In this document: piece after piece, positions 6,540-15,237 of the stretch
Layout: every line of letters begins with the position of its first letter
Numbering within the stretch: position 1 is the first letter of the stretch
Source: Candidatus Colicola faecequi
GTDB lineage: Bacteria; Bacteroidota; Bacteroidia; Bacteroidales; Paludibacteraceae
Direction of reading: 5' to 3'
Assembly (NCBI GenBank): GCA_018064985.1
Contig: JAGHUE010000166.1
Span: 1-32,812 of the forward strand
DNA length: 32,812 nucleotides
Position numbers and translations under genes: made by a program
Notes under the pieces: generated by a model
Database searches by the model: none
Seen by the model: only the letters and a program-made list of their open reading frames with translations
What the model was told of the DNA's origin: nothing

Positions 6540-8369
6540 TTGGCAGATTATCTCGACATATTAAAGCATTACTGGGGCTATGAGGCGTTCCGGCCGATGC
6601 AGGAGGATATTATCCGCAGCGTGGGCAGCGGACGGGATACGCTTGCACTTCTCCCTACGGGAGGCGGCAAGAGCATCTGCTTTCAAGTGCCGGCAATGGC
6701 GATGGAGCCCCTTTCCCCCACCCCTTCCCCCGATCGGGGCAAGGGAGATGAGGGAGGAGGCGAGAGCCCGAAACTAAGAGCCAAGAGCCAAGAGGCTGGA
6801 TGCATGGGAGAAGTGCCGGACGGACTGTGCCTGGTGATCACTCCGCTGGTGGCGCTGATGAAAGACCAGGTGATGCATCTGCGGGCGAAAGGCATCAAGG
6901 CGTTTGCGCTCTATGCAGGGCAGACGAACAAGCAGGTGCAGGAGACGCTGGATAATTGCCAGTTCGGCCATACGAAATTCCTGTACGTGAGCCCGGAACG
7001 ACTGGAGAGCGAGCGCTTCCGTCAACGGCTGAAATTCCTGCCGATAGCGATGCTGGCAGTGGACGAAGCACATTGCATCTCGCAATGGGGTTACGATTTC
7101 CGTCCGTCTTACCTGAAGATAGCCGAGATACGGAGTTTCTTCCCCGAGGCTCCCGTGCTTGCGCTGACGGCCACGGCCACACAGGAGGTGGTGGACGACA
7201 TTCAGGAGAAACTGCTTTTCAAGGAGAAAAACGTGTTCCGCAAGTCGTTTGTAAGGGAGAACCTGAGCTACGTGGTAAGACAAGCGGACGACAAGCCGGA
7301 GATGCTGGTGCATATCCTGAAAAGCGTGGCGGGCAGCAGCGTGGTGTACGTAAGGAACAGACAGAAAACCAGAGAGATAGCCGAATATTTGAGAAGCCAG
7401 AATATCAGCGCGGAGTTTTTCCACGCAGGGCTTATCAATGCAGAAAAAGACGCCCGACAACAGGCTTGGATGAAGGGCGAATGCCGGGTGATGGTAGCAA
7501 CCAACGCCTTCGGCATGGGCATTGACAAAGCGGACGTGAGGACGGTAGTGCATATGGACCTGCCGGACACAATAGAGGCGTATTTTCAGGAAGCAGGACG
7601 AGCCGGACGAGACGGCGAACGGGCTTATGCCGTGCTGCTGTACAACAGGACGGACCGGACGAAAGTGCAGAAACGCATCACGGACAATTTCCCGGAGAGG
7701 GATTTTCTGAAGCGCGTGTATGAGGCTGTGGGCGACTATTATGAGGTGGCGATCGGCTTCGGAGCAGAGCGCTCGTTCGCATTCCATCTGGAGGAGTTTT
7801 GCCAGCAGAAGCACCTGGCTATTCTGCCCACGCATGCAGCAATCAGTCTGCTTGCACAAGCGGGCTACTGGCTTTATACGGACGAGCAGGAAACGCCGCC
7901 GCGGGTGATGATCCGCATGTCGCGCGAACAGCTTTATAAAGAGCAACTTACAGAGCAGGAAGAGCAGGTGGTGAACTGGCTGATGCGGCAGTATACGGGT
8001 ATTTTTACCGACCCTGCAATCATCCGCGAGGAAGACCTCTGCAAGGCGCTGCAACTGAAACCGCGGGAAGCAACGAGCCTCCTGATCGGGCTCTCGAGGA
8101 ACGGCATTATCCGATATATTCCGCGAGCAAAAACACCATATATCACCTATATCCTTGACCGCCAGCCGCTTGAGCGCGTAAGCCTGACCGAGGAACAGTA
8201 TGAGCAAAAGCAGGTACGCTATCAGAAGCGGCTGATGGCGATGCTGGAGTATGCCGAACAGACGCAATTCTGCCGGCAGCAGTTGCTCGTGGGTTATTTC
8301 GGCGAAACGACGGAAGATGCCTGCGGCACGTGCGACATATGCATTGAAGCGAAAAAACAGGCACAATGA
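6540..8369 (+). CDS. recQ: RecQ-family ATP-dependent DNA helicase with an in-frame insertion
   Basis: RecQ helicases unwind DNA 3' to 5' in recombinational repair and replication-fork processing. The 609-residue protein has Walker A (LLPTGGGKS, about 37-45), the DEAH box in AVDEAHCISQWGYDFRPSY, motif VI in QEAGRAGRDGE, and an RQC region with the zinc cysteines TQFC and CGTCDIC at the C-terminus. There is no HRDC domain, so this is the short RecQ form common in Bacteroidota. Residues about 56-93 (starting EPLSPTPSPDRGKGDEGGG) are an extra segment between motifs I and Ia. It is encoded by a C/G-rich hairpin element plus an AGAGCCA repeat. The start is TTG at 6540, because ADYLDILKHYWGY is the family's normal N-terminus and the next ATG would remove it. 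It has its own promoter. Confidence 0.93.
   Translation: MADYLDILKHYWGYEAFRPMQEDIIRSVGSGRDTLALLPTGGGKSICFQVPAMAMEPLSPTPSPDRGKGDEGGGESPKLRAKSQEAGCMGEVPDGLCLVITPLVALMKDQVMHLRAKGIKAFALYAGQTNKQVQETLDNCQFGHTKFLYVSPERLESERFRQRLKFLPIAMLAVDEAHCISQWGYDFRPSYLKIAEIRSFFPEAPVLALTATATQEVVDDIQEKLLFKEKNVFRKSFVRENLSYVVRQADDKPEMLVHILKSVAGSSVVYVRNRQKTREIAEYLRSQNISAEFFHAGLINAEKDARQQAWMKGECRVMVATNAFGMGIDKADVRTVVHMDLPDTIEAYFQEAGRAGRDGERAYAVLLYNRTDRTKVQKRITDNFPERDFLKRVYEAVGDYYEVAIGFGAERSFAFHLEEFCQQKHLAILPTHAAISLLAQAGYWLYTDEQETPPRVMIRMSREQLYKEQLTEQEEQVVNWLMRQYTGIFTDPAIIREEDLCKALQLKPREATSLLIGLSRNGIIRYIPRAKTPYITYILDRQPLERVSLTEEQYEQKQVRYQKRLMAMLEYAEQTQFCRQQLLVGYFGETTEDACGTCDICIEAKKQAQ
6707..6749. repeat. C/G-rich hairpin element inside recQ
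   Basis: GCCCCTTTCCCCCA, identical to the start of the intergenic element at 5221, is followed by a hairpin CCCTTCCCCC-GAT-CGGGGCAAGGG. It is read in frame as PLSPTPSPDRGKG. The DNA just downstream contains AGAGCCAAGAGCCAAGAGG, a second short repeat that completes the extra segment. Confidence 0.75.
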
Positions 8370-8388
8370 CGCTTTTTTCGCAGAAAAA

Positions 8389-8420
8389 TTTGCCGTATCC
8401 GAATTTTTTTCGTATCTTTG
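8389..8420 (+). promoter_or_regulatory. Bacteroidota promoter of the rho operon
   Basis: TTTG (8389-8392), 20 nt, TATCTTTG (8413-8420); a near-perfect consensus. Transcription is expected to start at about 8427, giving a rho leader of about 134 nt. Confidence 0.85.
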
Positions 8421-8426
8421 TACGCT

Positions 8427-8560
8427 CTTATCAGAAGAGCCTCTTTTGATTACCCATTTCCCCTATTATTTTTATTACAAGCAATAGCCCCGAAGAAGAG
8501 GCTGCATCGGTGAATCCGCCGGCCTGTGCTATTGCCCCCTAATGTCAATATTGTATCCCT
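8427..8560 (+). promoter_or_regulatory. Structured 5' leader of rho
   Basis: The leader has a C/U-rich, G-poor first part (CCCATTTCCCCTATTATTT). A long hairpin follows, closed by the perfect arms GCAATAGC (8481-8488) and GCTATTGC (8528-8535). The 39-nt apical region has further self-complementary G/C segments (CGG and CCG). C-rich unstructured RNA next to a stem is what an autoregulatory Rho-binding leader would look like; E. coli rho is known to be autoregulated by termination in its leader. The function here is inferred. Confidence 0.5.
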
Positions 8561-10528
8561 ATGATAAAGAAAAAATCAGAATTGGAAAAACTGAGCCTCG
8601 ACGAACTGCAGGCAATGGCCGCTGAAGTAGGCGTGCAGATGAAGAAAAACCAGACGCGCGACGAGCTCGTGCTGGCGATCATCGACAAGCAGGCCGACAT
8701 TCACGCAGAGGGCGTTCAGGCGAAAGTGGACCAGCAGGAAAAGAAGAAGCGCACCCGCATCAGCGTGAAGCAGACCGCAGCCGAGAAAGTGTCGCTCCGC
8801 CATATGAAAGGCGGTCCGCAGGCCATCGGTCAGGTGAGCGAAGTGGAGCAGCTGGAGGCGCAGAAAAAACAGCGCGAAGAGGAGAAGCAGATTCTCAAAG
8901 AACGCAAGGAACGCAAGAAGCAGAAAGCAACCGTGACCAACCGTCCGGAAGGGCTTTTCGACGAACAGGCGCTCAATACCGCTGCACAGGAGATGATGCA
9001 GCCCACCTATTCGGCACAGACTTATGTGGCACCTCAATACGATGAACCGCAGTATGCAGAGGAGCAGCCGATGGCAGCGCCCGAGTACATAGGCGAACCC
9101 TACCCCGGCGAAGAGGTTTACTACGGCGAGCCGCAAGAAGATGGCTATTATGAGGACGGCCCGATGGAGCAATATCCGGAACAGGAAGAGCCCGAGATGA
9201 GCGAAGAGATGCGCCGGGAAGAGGCACGCAAAGCCGCTCGCGAGGCTGCTTTGCTGGCTTTCGAAGACGATTGGTCGTGGAAGAAAAAACGCGACAAGAA
9301 AAAGAACCGTCAGCAGGAACAGCCGGCTCCTCAGCCCCAGGCACAAGTGCAGCAGGAAGAGGAGATCATGCCGGAAGAACCGGCAGCCGCCCAAATGCCT
9401 GATTACGACTTCGGCGATTACGTTTGCGGAAACGGAACGCTGGAAATGACGCCGGAAGGCTTCGGTTTCCTCCGCTCGGCCGACTACAACTACATCACAT
9501 CGCCCGACGATATTTACGTTTCAGCGCAACAGATCAAGCAATGGGGTCTGCGTCCGGGTGACACGGTAGAGTGCACTATCCGTCCGCCGAAAGAGGGAGA
9601 GAAATTTTTCCCGATGAACAGAGTGCTCAGCATCAACGGCCTCACCCCGGAACAAGCGCGCGACCGAGTAGCGTTCGAGCACTTGACTCCACTCTTTCCC
9701 GATAAGAAATTCCGCCTTTGCACGGGCCATAACGACCCACTCAGCTGCCGAGTAATCGACCTTTTTGCACCTATCGGCAAAGGTCAGCGCGGCTTGATCG
9801 TAGCACAGCCCAAAACCGGCAAGACCGTGCTGCTCAAAGAGATAGCCAATGCCATCTCGGCAAATCATCCGGAAGTTTATATGATCGTACTGCTCATCGA
9901 CGAGCGTCCGGAGGAAGTGACCGACATGCAACGTTCCGTTCGCGCGGAGGTGATTGCATCAACGTTCGACGAACCGGCAGAGAACCACGTGAAGGTAGCC
10001 AATATCGTGCACGAAAAAGCCAAGCGACTGGTAGAATCCGGCCACGACGTAGTAATCTTGCTCGACTCTATCACCCGTCTGGCTCGCGCTTACAACACCG
10101 TTTCGCCCGCATCGGGCAAGGTGCTCTCCGGCGGTGTGGAAGCCTCGGCTCTCCACAAACCCAAGCGCTTCTTCGGTGCAGCCCGCAACATTGAAGACGG
10201 AGGTTCGCTCACCATCATCGCAACGGCTCTTACAGAAACCGGCAGCAAGATGGACGACGTGATTTTCGAGGAATTCAAGGGCACGGGCAACATGGAACTC
10301 CAGCTCGACCGTCGCCTTTCGAACAAGCGCGTATTCCCGGCCGTAGACATTATGGCCAGCTCCACTCGCCGCGACGACCTTCTTCTGGCTCCGGAGATTC
10401 TGCAACGCATGTGGATTCTACGCAGACACCTCTCGGACATGAACTCCATCGAGGCAATGGAATTCCTCAAGGAGCGCATGGAGCGTACCCGCGACAATGA
10501 CGAGTTTCTGGCAAGCATGAACAGCTGA
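8561..10528 (+). CDS. rho: Transcription termination factor Rho with long disordered insertion
   Basis: Rho is a hexameric RNA-dependent ATPase that ends transcription. The 655-residue protein begins with the Rho N helical domain ([20 protein letters not shown], about 6-55). Residues about 60-285 are low-complexity and probably disordered, rich in K/E/Q, then Pro/Gln/Tyr/Glu ([17 protein letters not shown]), then a basic [12 protein letters not shown] patch. Next comes the cold-shock-like RNA-binding domain ([17 protein letters not shown]). The ATPase core has Walker A ([13 protein letters not shown]), Walker B ([16 protein letters not shown]), and the Q- and R-loop region to the C-terminus. 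E. coli Rho is about 419 residues; the extra length is the insertion, as in other Bacteroidota, where such insertions have been linked to condensate formation. It is the first gene of rho-aroQ-porT-lipoprotein. Confidence 0.97.
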   Translation: MIKKKSELEKLSLDELQAMAAEVGVQMKKNQTRDELVLAIIDKQADIHAEGVQAKVDQQEKKKRTRISVKQTAAEKVSLRHMKGGPQAIGQVSEVEQLEAQKKQREEEKQILKERKERKKQKATVTNRPEGLFDEQALNTAAQEMMQPTYSAQTYVAPQYDEPQYAEEQPMAAPEYIGEPYPGEEVYYGEPQEDGYYEDGPMEQYPEQEEPEMSEEMRREEARKAAREAALLAFEDDWSWKKKRDKKKNRQQEQPAPQPQAQVQQEEEIMPEEPAAAQMPDYDFGDYVCGNGTLEMTPEGFGFLRSADYNYITSPDDIYVSAQQIKQWGLRPGDTVECTIRPPKEGEKFFPMNRVLSINGLTPEQARDRVAFEHLTPLFPDKKFRLCTGHNDPLSCRVIDLFAPIGKGQRGLIVAQPKTGKTVLLKEIANAISANHPEVYMIVLLIDERPEEVTDMQRSVRAEVIASTFDEPAENHVKVANIVHEKAKRLVESGHDVVILLDSITRLARAYNTVSPASGKVLSGGVEASALHKPKRFFGAARNIEDGGSLTIIATALTETGSKMDDVIFEEFKGTGNMELQLDRRLSNKRVFPAVDIMASSTRRDDLLLAPEILQRMWILRRHLSDMNSIEAMEFLKERMERTRDNDEFLASMNS

Positions 10529-10530
10529 TT

Positions 10531-10950
10531 ATGAAAATCCTCATTATAAACGGGCCCAACCTGAATCTGCTCGGCAGAAGAGAGCCGGAAATATACGGCA
10601 ACCGCTCTTTTGAGGACTACCTCGAGGAGCTCCGGAACGCACTACCGGAGGCAGAATTGCTCTATGAGCAAACGAACCACGAAGGCGTGATAATAGACCT
10701 GCTGCAGGAATACGGATTCGGGGAAGCAGACGGCATTGTGCTGAACGCCGGTGGATATACGCATACCAGTGTAGCCATCCGCGATGCTGTAAGCGCGATT
10801 GAAGTGCCGGTAGTGGAAGTGCATATCTCTGACACGTCGAAAAGAGAACCCTTCCGGCAGTTTTCCTTCTTGCGCGACGTATGCGCAACCTGCATTCAAG
10901 GCCATGGGCTCAAGGGCTACAAAATGGCAATAGAATATCTTTTACATTAA
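10531..10950 (+). CDS. aroQ: 3-dehydroquinate dehydratase, type II
   Basis: This enzyme removes water from 3-dehydroquinate to give 3-dehydroshikimate, the third step of the shikimate pathway to aromatic amino acids, in the cytosol. The 139-residue length is normal. Type II hallmarks are visible: the opening [19 protein letters not shown] with the active-site Arg/Tyr loop, the QTNHEG segment, [15 protein letters not shown], and the [17 protein letters not shown] block that carries the catalytic His and Arg region. The ATG lies 2 nt after the rho stop codon, so the two genes are cotranscribed and probably translationally coupled. Nothing is odd in the protein. Confidence 0.96.
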   Translation: MKILIINGPNLNLLGRREPEIYGNRSFEDYLEELRNALPEAELLYEQTNHEGVIIDLLQEYGFGEADGIVLNAGGYTHTSVAIRDAVSAIEVPVVEVHISDTSKREPFRQFSFLRDVCATCIQGHGLKGYKMAIEYLLH

Positions 10951-10959
10951 ATAAAAGCT

Positions 10960-11703
10960 ATGAACAAGAAACTTCTCATACTCTGCTTTGCGCTCCTTTC
11001 CGCCTTCTCGGCAAGCGCACAGAAAGCAATGAACCGCCCTTACGTTGACGACAAACTGTTCCATTTCGGTTTTTCGCTCGGTGTAAACTTCATGGACTAC
11101 TCGATTCACACGGTAGACGAGCCGCTAACAGGCACGCTGCAAGGTGAGAATCTGGGCGAAGCCGCCAATCTGGAAAACACCATGATATATGCCCGATGCA
11201 AATATATGATACCGGGCTTTTCTGTAGGTTTCATCGGTGATCTGCGCCTTTGCGAGTATCTCAACCTGCGCCTTATTCCACAGCTGCATTTTGCCGAGCG
11301 TGACATCACGTACAAATGGGAGACGACCGATGAGGCAGGCAACGAAGAAGAGCACCTGCGCAAGACTTCGCTTCTGTCAATCCCCATCGCCATCCCTCTC
11401 GAGCTCAAATGGTCGGCTCAGCGTTGCGGCAACTACCGCCCTTACGTAACGGTTGGCGGCGGCGTAAGCTACAACTGCTTCGAGAACAAAGAAAAACCGA
11501 TTATCCCGAAGAGACTCGACTATTTCACGGAAATAGGTGCCGGCTGCGATGTATATTTCAGTTGGTTCAAATTCTGCCCGCAGCTCAAGTATCAGTTGGG
11601 ATTCAACGACTTGAGTCCGGAAACACACACCGAATTTCTCAACAGCCAGGCTGTGAAGCGCATGCGTTCTCATATGATCAGCCTCGTATTCAACTTCGAG
11701 TAA
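10960..11703 (+). CDS. porT: PorT-family outer-membrane protein of the type IX secretion system
   Basis: The 247-residue protein has a cleavable signal peptide (MNKKLLILCFALLSAFSASAQ) and then beta-rich, aromatic-ended strands of a small eight-stranded-type outer-membrane barrel, ending in VFNFE. The conserved stretch YVDDKLFHFGFSLGVNF just after the signal peptide matches PorT family members, where a DDKPLHFGF-type motif follows the signal. PorT is required for type IX secretion and gliding in the Bacteroidota where it has been studied. It starts 9 nt after aroQ and sits in the rho operon. Its presence agrees with the sorting tails on the CotH-like and BspA-like proteins in this window. A general porin-family assignment is the fallback. 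Confidence 0.85.
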   Translation: MNKKLLILCFALLSAFSASAQKAMNRPYVDDKLFHFGFSLGVNFMDYSIHTVDEPLTGTLQGENLGEAANLENTMIYARCKYMIPGFSVGFIGDLRLCEYLNLRLIPQLHFAERDITYKWETTDEAGNEEEHLRKTSLLSIPIAIPLELKWSAQRCGNYRPYVTVGGGVSYNCFENKEKPIIPKRLDYFTEIGAGCDVYFSWFKFCPQLKYQLGFNDLSPETHTEFLNSQAVKRMRSHMISLVFNFE

Positions 11704-11707
11704 TCAC

Positions 11708-13117
11708 TTGAAACTGCCCAAAGCCGCCATATTACTTCTGCTCCCGATGCTGATTGCCTGCGAGAACAGGTTGACCGACGATCCGTCGGCCCGCCTCACG
11801 TTTTCGCTCGACACGCTGCGTTTTGACACCGTGTTTACCAATGCCGGCAGCTCTACCCGCACGATAATCATCCGCAATGAGAACAAGCGTGCCCTACAGA
11901 TAAGCAGGGTAAGGATGCAAAGCGGGGAGTCGTTCCGCATCAACCTCGACGGCGAGCAAAAGCCGGACATGCTGCGTGACATCGTGATAGGAGGCGGCGA
12001 TAGTCTGTTCCTTTTCGTAAGAGCTACGATTGACCCCGCTGACAGGGACAAACCCGCATTCATAGAAGACAGAGTAATATTCGAGCTGGGCGAGCAGAAA
12101 CAGGAACTCGTATTGGAAGCTTACGGATGGGACGTGGAGCTCATTGACAGCCTGTACATCGGGCGTGACACTACCCTACTTGGCAGGAAACCATACCTGG
12201 TAAGAAACGGCATCTACATAGACAAAGGCGCCCTGCTGAGCATTGCTCCCGGTTGCCGATTCTACATGCACGACACGGCGAAAGTGGTTTGCCTGGGAGG
12301 CATCAGCGCATGCGGTACGCTAGAAGAGCCGGTTTGGTTCGGCAGCGACCGTCTGGATGATATATACGAGGGCATCCGCTATATATACGTAGGCGGCAAA
12401 TGGAACGGCATTTATCTCTCTGAGCCGGACAGCGTAAGACTGGATTACACGGAGATAGTTTCCGGGCAGATTGCGCTTTACGTATACGGCAGCGGGAAAG
12501 AGCACCTGAGCCTCAGCAACTGCCGCATACACAATCACTCAGTTTACGGCCTGGCTCTGCTGGACGTAGATGCCAACGTAGTCAATACGGAGATTTCCAA
12601 CTGCGCAGAGTATTGCGTTTATGCCTCGGGAGGCAAGCACAATTTCGTGCATACCACTATTGCGTCGTTCTTCAACTACACACAATACGTCATCCAGACA
12701 ACCCACCGAAATGACAATGTTTCACCGTTCTTCATCAACAACATCTCGAAGAACCGCAGGAAAACAGAGGTGAGGATGTACAACTCCATCATCGCAGGCG
12801 TGAAGCAGAACAGCCTGATGCTGGCTACGCCACTCGGCGACTATTACTCGGGCGAATTCGCTTACTCTTACCTGCAGACCGACACACTCGGACAACGCTT
12901 CGCTCACGACAACGTTTATGCTCAGAAACGCGACACGACGCTTTTCGTTTGCGACCTATATAAGGACAAGGAGCAGTATTACGACTTCCGCCTTGATTCA
13001 CTCTCTCCTGCACGGGACATAGCGGACTCGCTCATTGCGACGCGCTACCCGCTCGATCGCCTTGGCAAGAACCGCCTGGAAGACGGGAAGCCAGATGCAG
13101 GATGCTACGAGTATTAA
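11708..13117 (+). CDS. Lipoprotein with right-handed beta-helix domain
   Basis: The 469-residue product starts with a lipoprotein signal (hydrophobic core LPKAAILLLLPMLIAC, lipobox LIAC at about 15-18). Residues about 25-140 look like an immunoglobulin-like beta domain (LRFDTVFTNAGSSTRTIIIRN, an ASH/choice-of-anchor type). Residues about 165-440 have short repeated beta-rungs with Asn ladders (LSLSNCRIHNHSVYGLALLD, then NVVNTEISNCAEYCVYA), typical of a right-handed parallel beta-helix. The tail LGKNRLEDGKPDAGCYEY matches the GxxRxxxxxxDxGAYEY end of choice-of-anchor Q proteins. The start is TTG at 11708, 4 nt after porT; later ATGs would remove the signal peptide. Its job is unknown; linkage to porT suggests the envelope. 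A terminator follows. Confidence 0.85.
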   Translation: MKLPKAAILLLLPMLIACENRLTDDPSARLTFSLDTLRFDTVFTNAGSSTRTIIIRNENKRALQISRVRMQSGESFRINLDGEQKPDMLRDIVIGGGDSLFLFVRATIDPADRDKPAFIEDRVIFELGEQKQELVLEAYGWDVELIDSLYIGRDTTLLGRKPYLVRNGIYIDKGALLSIAPGCRFYMHDTAKVVCLGGISACGTLEEPVWFGSDRLDDIYEGIRYIYVGGKWNGIYLSEPDSVRLDYTEIVSGQIALYVYGSGKEHLSLSNCRIHNHSVYGLALLDVDANVVNTEISNCAEYCVYASGGKHNFVHTTIASFFNYTQYVIQTTHRNDNVSPFFINNISKNRRKTEVRMYNSIIAGVKQNSLMLATPLGDYYSGEFAYSYLQTDTLGQRFAHDNVYAQKRDTTLFVCDLYKDKEQYYDFRLDSLSPARDIADSLIATRYPLDRLGKNRLEDGKPDAGCYEY

Positions 13118-13178
13118 CAAAAACGGACACCTTAGGAAGACAGTCCGAGCGATTACAATAGTTACAATTACAAATAGC

Positions 13179-13217
13179 AAAAAAACGCCCCGAGCAATCG
13201 GAGCGTTTTTTTGTTTT
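13179..13217. terminator. Bidirectional terminator between convergent operons
   Basis: AACGCCCCGA pairs with TCGGAGCGTT around GCAA, flanked by A-run on the left and T-run on the right. The single A-C mismatch on the plus strand becomes a G-U pair on the minus strand, so it should serve the minus operon slightly better. Confidence 0.85.
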
Positions 13218-13252
13218 TACCGGGCAGAGCCGGAAATATCTGAACGGAAGAA

Positions 13253-14677
13253 TCAGAGCAGCTGATAAACCGGACGAGCCACGCGGTCGAAGGTATTCTT
13301 CACGTTGTTCTCGTTGAATTCCATCAGCATGCTTGCGTCAGAGCGAGCGGGAGCCTGTGCTCTCTCATAATGTACATTACCAGTGAATGAAGCGGTAACG
13401 GTGCTGCCGTTGAGCGTACGAGCATTGATAGAGAAACCGCCATCCGTTACAGTAACAGTACCGGAAACGAGCAGCCACTGCGAATAGATATAGAGAGAAG
13501 TATTCTTCTGGTAAACGTAATAGAGCTGCGAACCGTCGATAGAGAATTCAGCATCGTTGCGCTCGCCAGCAAGCACATCACCCACCTGTGCAGAAGCAGA
13601 GGTCACGATGTTGTAGGTGCCAGCCGGGATAGAAGTGCTGCCAGTAGGAAGCGCTACATAGAACTGGACGTATGGGAACATCGAAGTATTCTGAACTGTA
13701 GCAACCGGTTGATCAAGGTTGTATGCAGAAACGAGCATCATCGTGTAACCATTCTGGGCAGCATATTGACCGGCAGCGAAAGTAAGAGTAAGGTCGGCAG
13801 CAGGTGCACCTTCTTCAGGATAGGTTTCAGCAACCGGAACAAGTTCCACACCACCATGCTTGGTATCTTCTCCACCCTTAGTGCCTTCTACAACGGGAAG
13901 CTTAGCCGCATTGAGGACAGGATAGTAGGTGTCAACAGCAGTAACCCAAGCTACGATTTCGCAGTTTTCAGCCACCCATTTGCTATCCATTTCGATGTCG
14001 TATTCAGCTACAGCAACACGCTTTTCAAACATAACCGCCTCGCCGAGTGCAGGAGTAGCATAGGTGCGGATGGTATGAGTATGGGTAAACTTTCTCCAAC
14101 CTTCCCAAGAGCCAGTATAATCCTCCTGACGGCCCTGCATACCGCTTTCGGTAACACCGAGAGTAAGGAATACGCCGTCAAGCGTCTCATCACCGGTCTT
14201 AACAGTAGCCTTAACATGGAGATTGCCGGTGGAGGCATCATAGGAGCGCTCCAAACTGATGCAGCAGTTGCTGGTAGTCTCCTGCTTCTTCATAACAGCA
14301 GCAGTATAATAAGGATGGTAAGCACGTGACTTAGTACCTTCAACGGTATAAGAATAACGGTTGATAGAGATATTAGGAGCACCCTGTACATTGAGCTTCT
14401 TACCGATTACAGAAGAACCGGAGATGGTGTAATCATCAGAACCGAAGCCATAGTGATTGCTGACCCAAACAATATTGTCGGGATCCTTGCTGTATTCAGC
14501 ATAAATCTGATCCATACCACCCGGGCAATAGCCACAATCAGCACCTGTAAAGTGCTCGATGAGCTGAACACGCGGATAAGTTGTTCCTACAGGATCGGGA
14601 GCATTGTTGCCACCGTCGCATGCCGTAAAAATCAAGCCGGCAGCAAAAGCGAGAAAGAAATAGAGATTTTTTTTCAT
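13253..14677 (-). CDS. Omp28-related lipoprotein with thioredoxin-like CxxC motif
   Basis: The 474-residue protein has a lipoprotein signal with lipobox IFTAC (about residues 16-20). An Omp28-type domain follows, with a thioredoxin-like opening VQLIEHFTGADCGYCPGG (CGYC at about 49-52) and a cis-Pro-like segment VQGAPNISINR. The second half is a beta-rich region (ADLTLTFAAGQYAAQNGYTM onward) of unknown role. Omp28 of Porphyromonas gingivalis is a surface antigen and putative adhesin; the CxxC motif suggests thiol-disulfide chemistry or a relic of it. It is the last gene of the minus-strand operon TlpA-like, DUF6029, Omp28, small lipoprotein, Omp28, and is followed by a terminator. Confidence 0.87.
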   Translation of the reverse strand: MKKNLYFFLAFAAGLIFTACDGGNNAPDPVGTTYPRVQLIEHFTGADCGYCPGGMDQIYAEYSKDPDNIVWVSNHYGFGSDDYTISGSSVIGKKLNVQGAPNISINRYSYTVEGTKSRAYHPYYTAAVMKKQETTSNCCISLERSYDASTGNLHVKATVKTGDETLDGVFLTLGVTESGMQGRQEDYTGSWEGWRKFTHTHTIRTYATPALGEAVMFEKRVAVAEYDIEMDSKWVAENCEIVAWVTAVDTYYPVLNAAKLPVVEGTKGGEDTKHGGVELVPVAETYPEEGAPAADLTLTFAAGQYAAQNGYTMMLVSAYNLDQPVATVQNTSMFPYVQFYVALPTGSTSIPAGTYNIVTSASAQVGDVLAGERNDAEFSIDGSQLYYVYQKNTSLYIYSQWLLVSGTVTVTDGGFSINARTLNGSTVTASFTGNVHYERAQAPARSDASMLMEFNENNVKNTFDRVARPVYQLL

Positions 14678-14714
14678 ATAGATTTGTTTTTGAAGTTTTG
14701 CGGGGAAGAACCGA

Positions 14715-15215
14715 TTACTCAGCGTAACGGTAGATTACCTTGATATTGAGTTCGCGGTTGTAGTTCTGGAACTTGTAATTAACCGTATAATCACCAGCCT
14801 TAGCAGGGGTATAGTGCGTATACCAATCGGCTTTGTCAGCACCCATCATATTGTAATCAATATCCTGCGAAAGTTCGCCATCACCCGGCACACATTGCTG
14901 ACCGGCACAAAGTTCGTCTTTCTGACCAGCCTCGGAACGGGTAATGGTTACGCGGAATGCCTTGACACCCTGAATAGTACCACGTACACCCATCTGAACG
15001 GCACCGCTGAGCGAAGGCTCAGCCTCAGTAACGATAATGGTGGTATCCGATGCTACAGGAACATTCGCCAACGTTACAACCATGGAAGAAGTTTTGGATT
15101 TGTCGAGGAATTCGGGCGTTTCATCTTCCGGATTAGGAGTCGGTTCGTCCGGACCACAAGCTGCGAACGCAGCAAGCATTGCGCAGCTCAAAAATACATA
15201 GAAAAACTTTTTCAT
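14715..15215 (-). CDS. Small lipoprotein of unknown function in the Omp28 operon
   Basis: I do not recognise a named family. The 166-residue product begins with a lipoprotein signal (MKKFFYVFLSCAMLAAFAAC, Cys at 20), a Pro/Glu-rich spacer (GPDEPTPNPEDETPEF), and then one beta-sandwich-like domain of about 125 residues. It holds two cysteines in ELCAGQQCVPG that could form a disulfide, which is interesting beside two CxxC-containing Omp28 proteins and a TlpA-like protein. The ATG at 15215 is chosen because it opens the signal peptide; the longer frame would begin inside the upstream gene. The gene starts about 22 nt after the upstream Omp28 stop codon, so cotranscription is likely. Confidence 0.82.
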   Translation of the reverse strand: MKKFFYVFLSCAMLAAFAACGPDEPTPNPEDETPEFLDKSKTSSMVVTLANVPVASDTTIIVTEAEPSLSGAVQMGVRGTIQGVKAFRVTITRSEAGQKDELCAGQQCVPGDGELSQDIDYNMMGADKADWYTHYTPAKAGDYTVNYKFQNYNRELNIKVIYRYAE

Positions 15216-15237
15216 ATTTTCAATTAAATTTTGATTA

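Noticed and set aside
6774-8366. 530-residue minus-strand ORF opposite recQ
   Set aside because: It is an antisense shadow of recQ with no domain features; recQ motifs on the plus strand are unambiguous.
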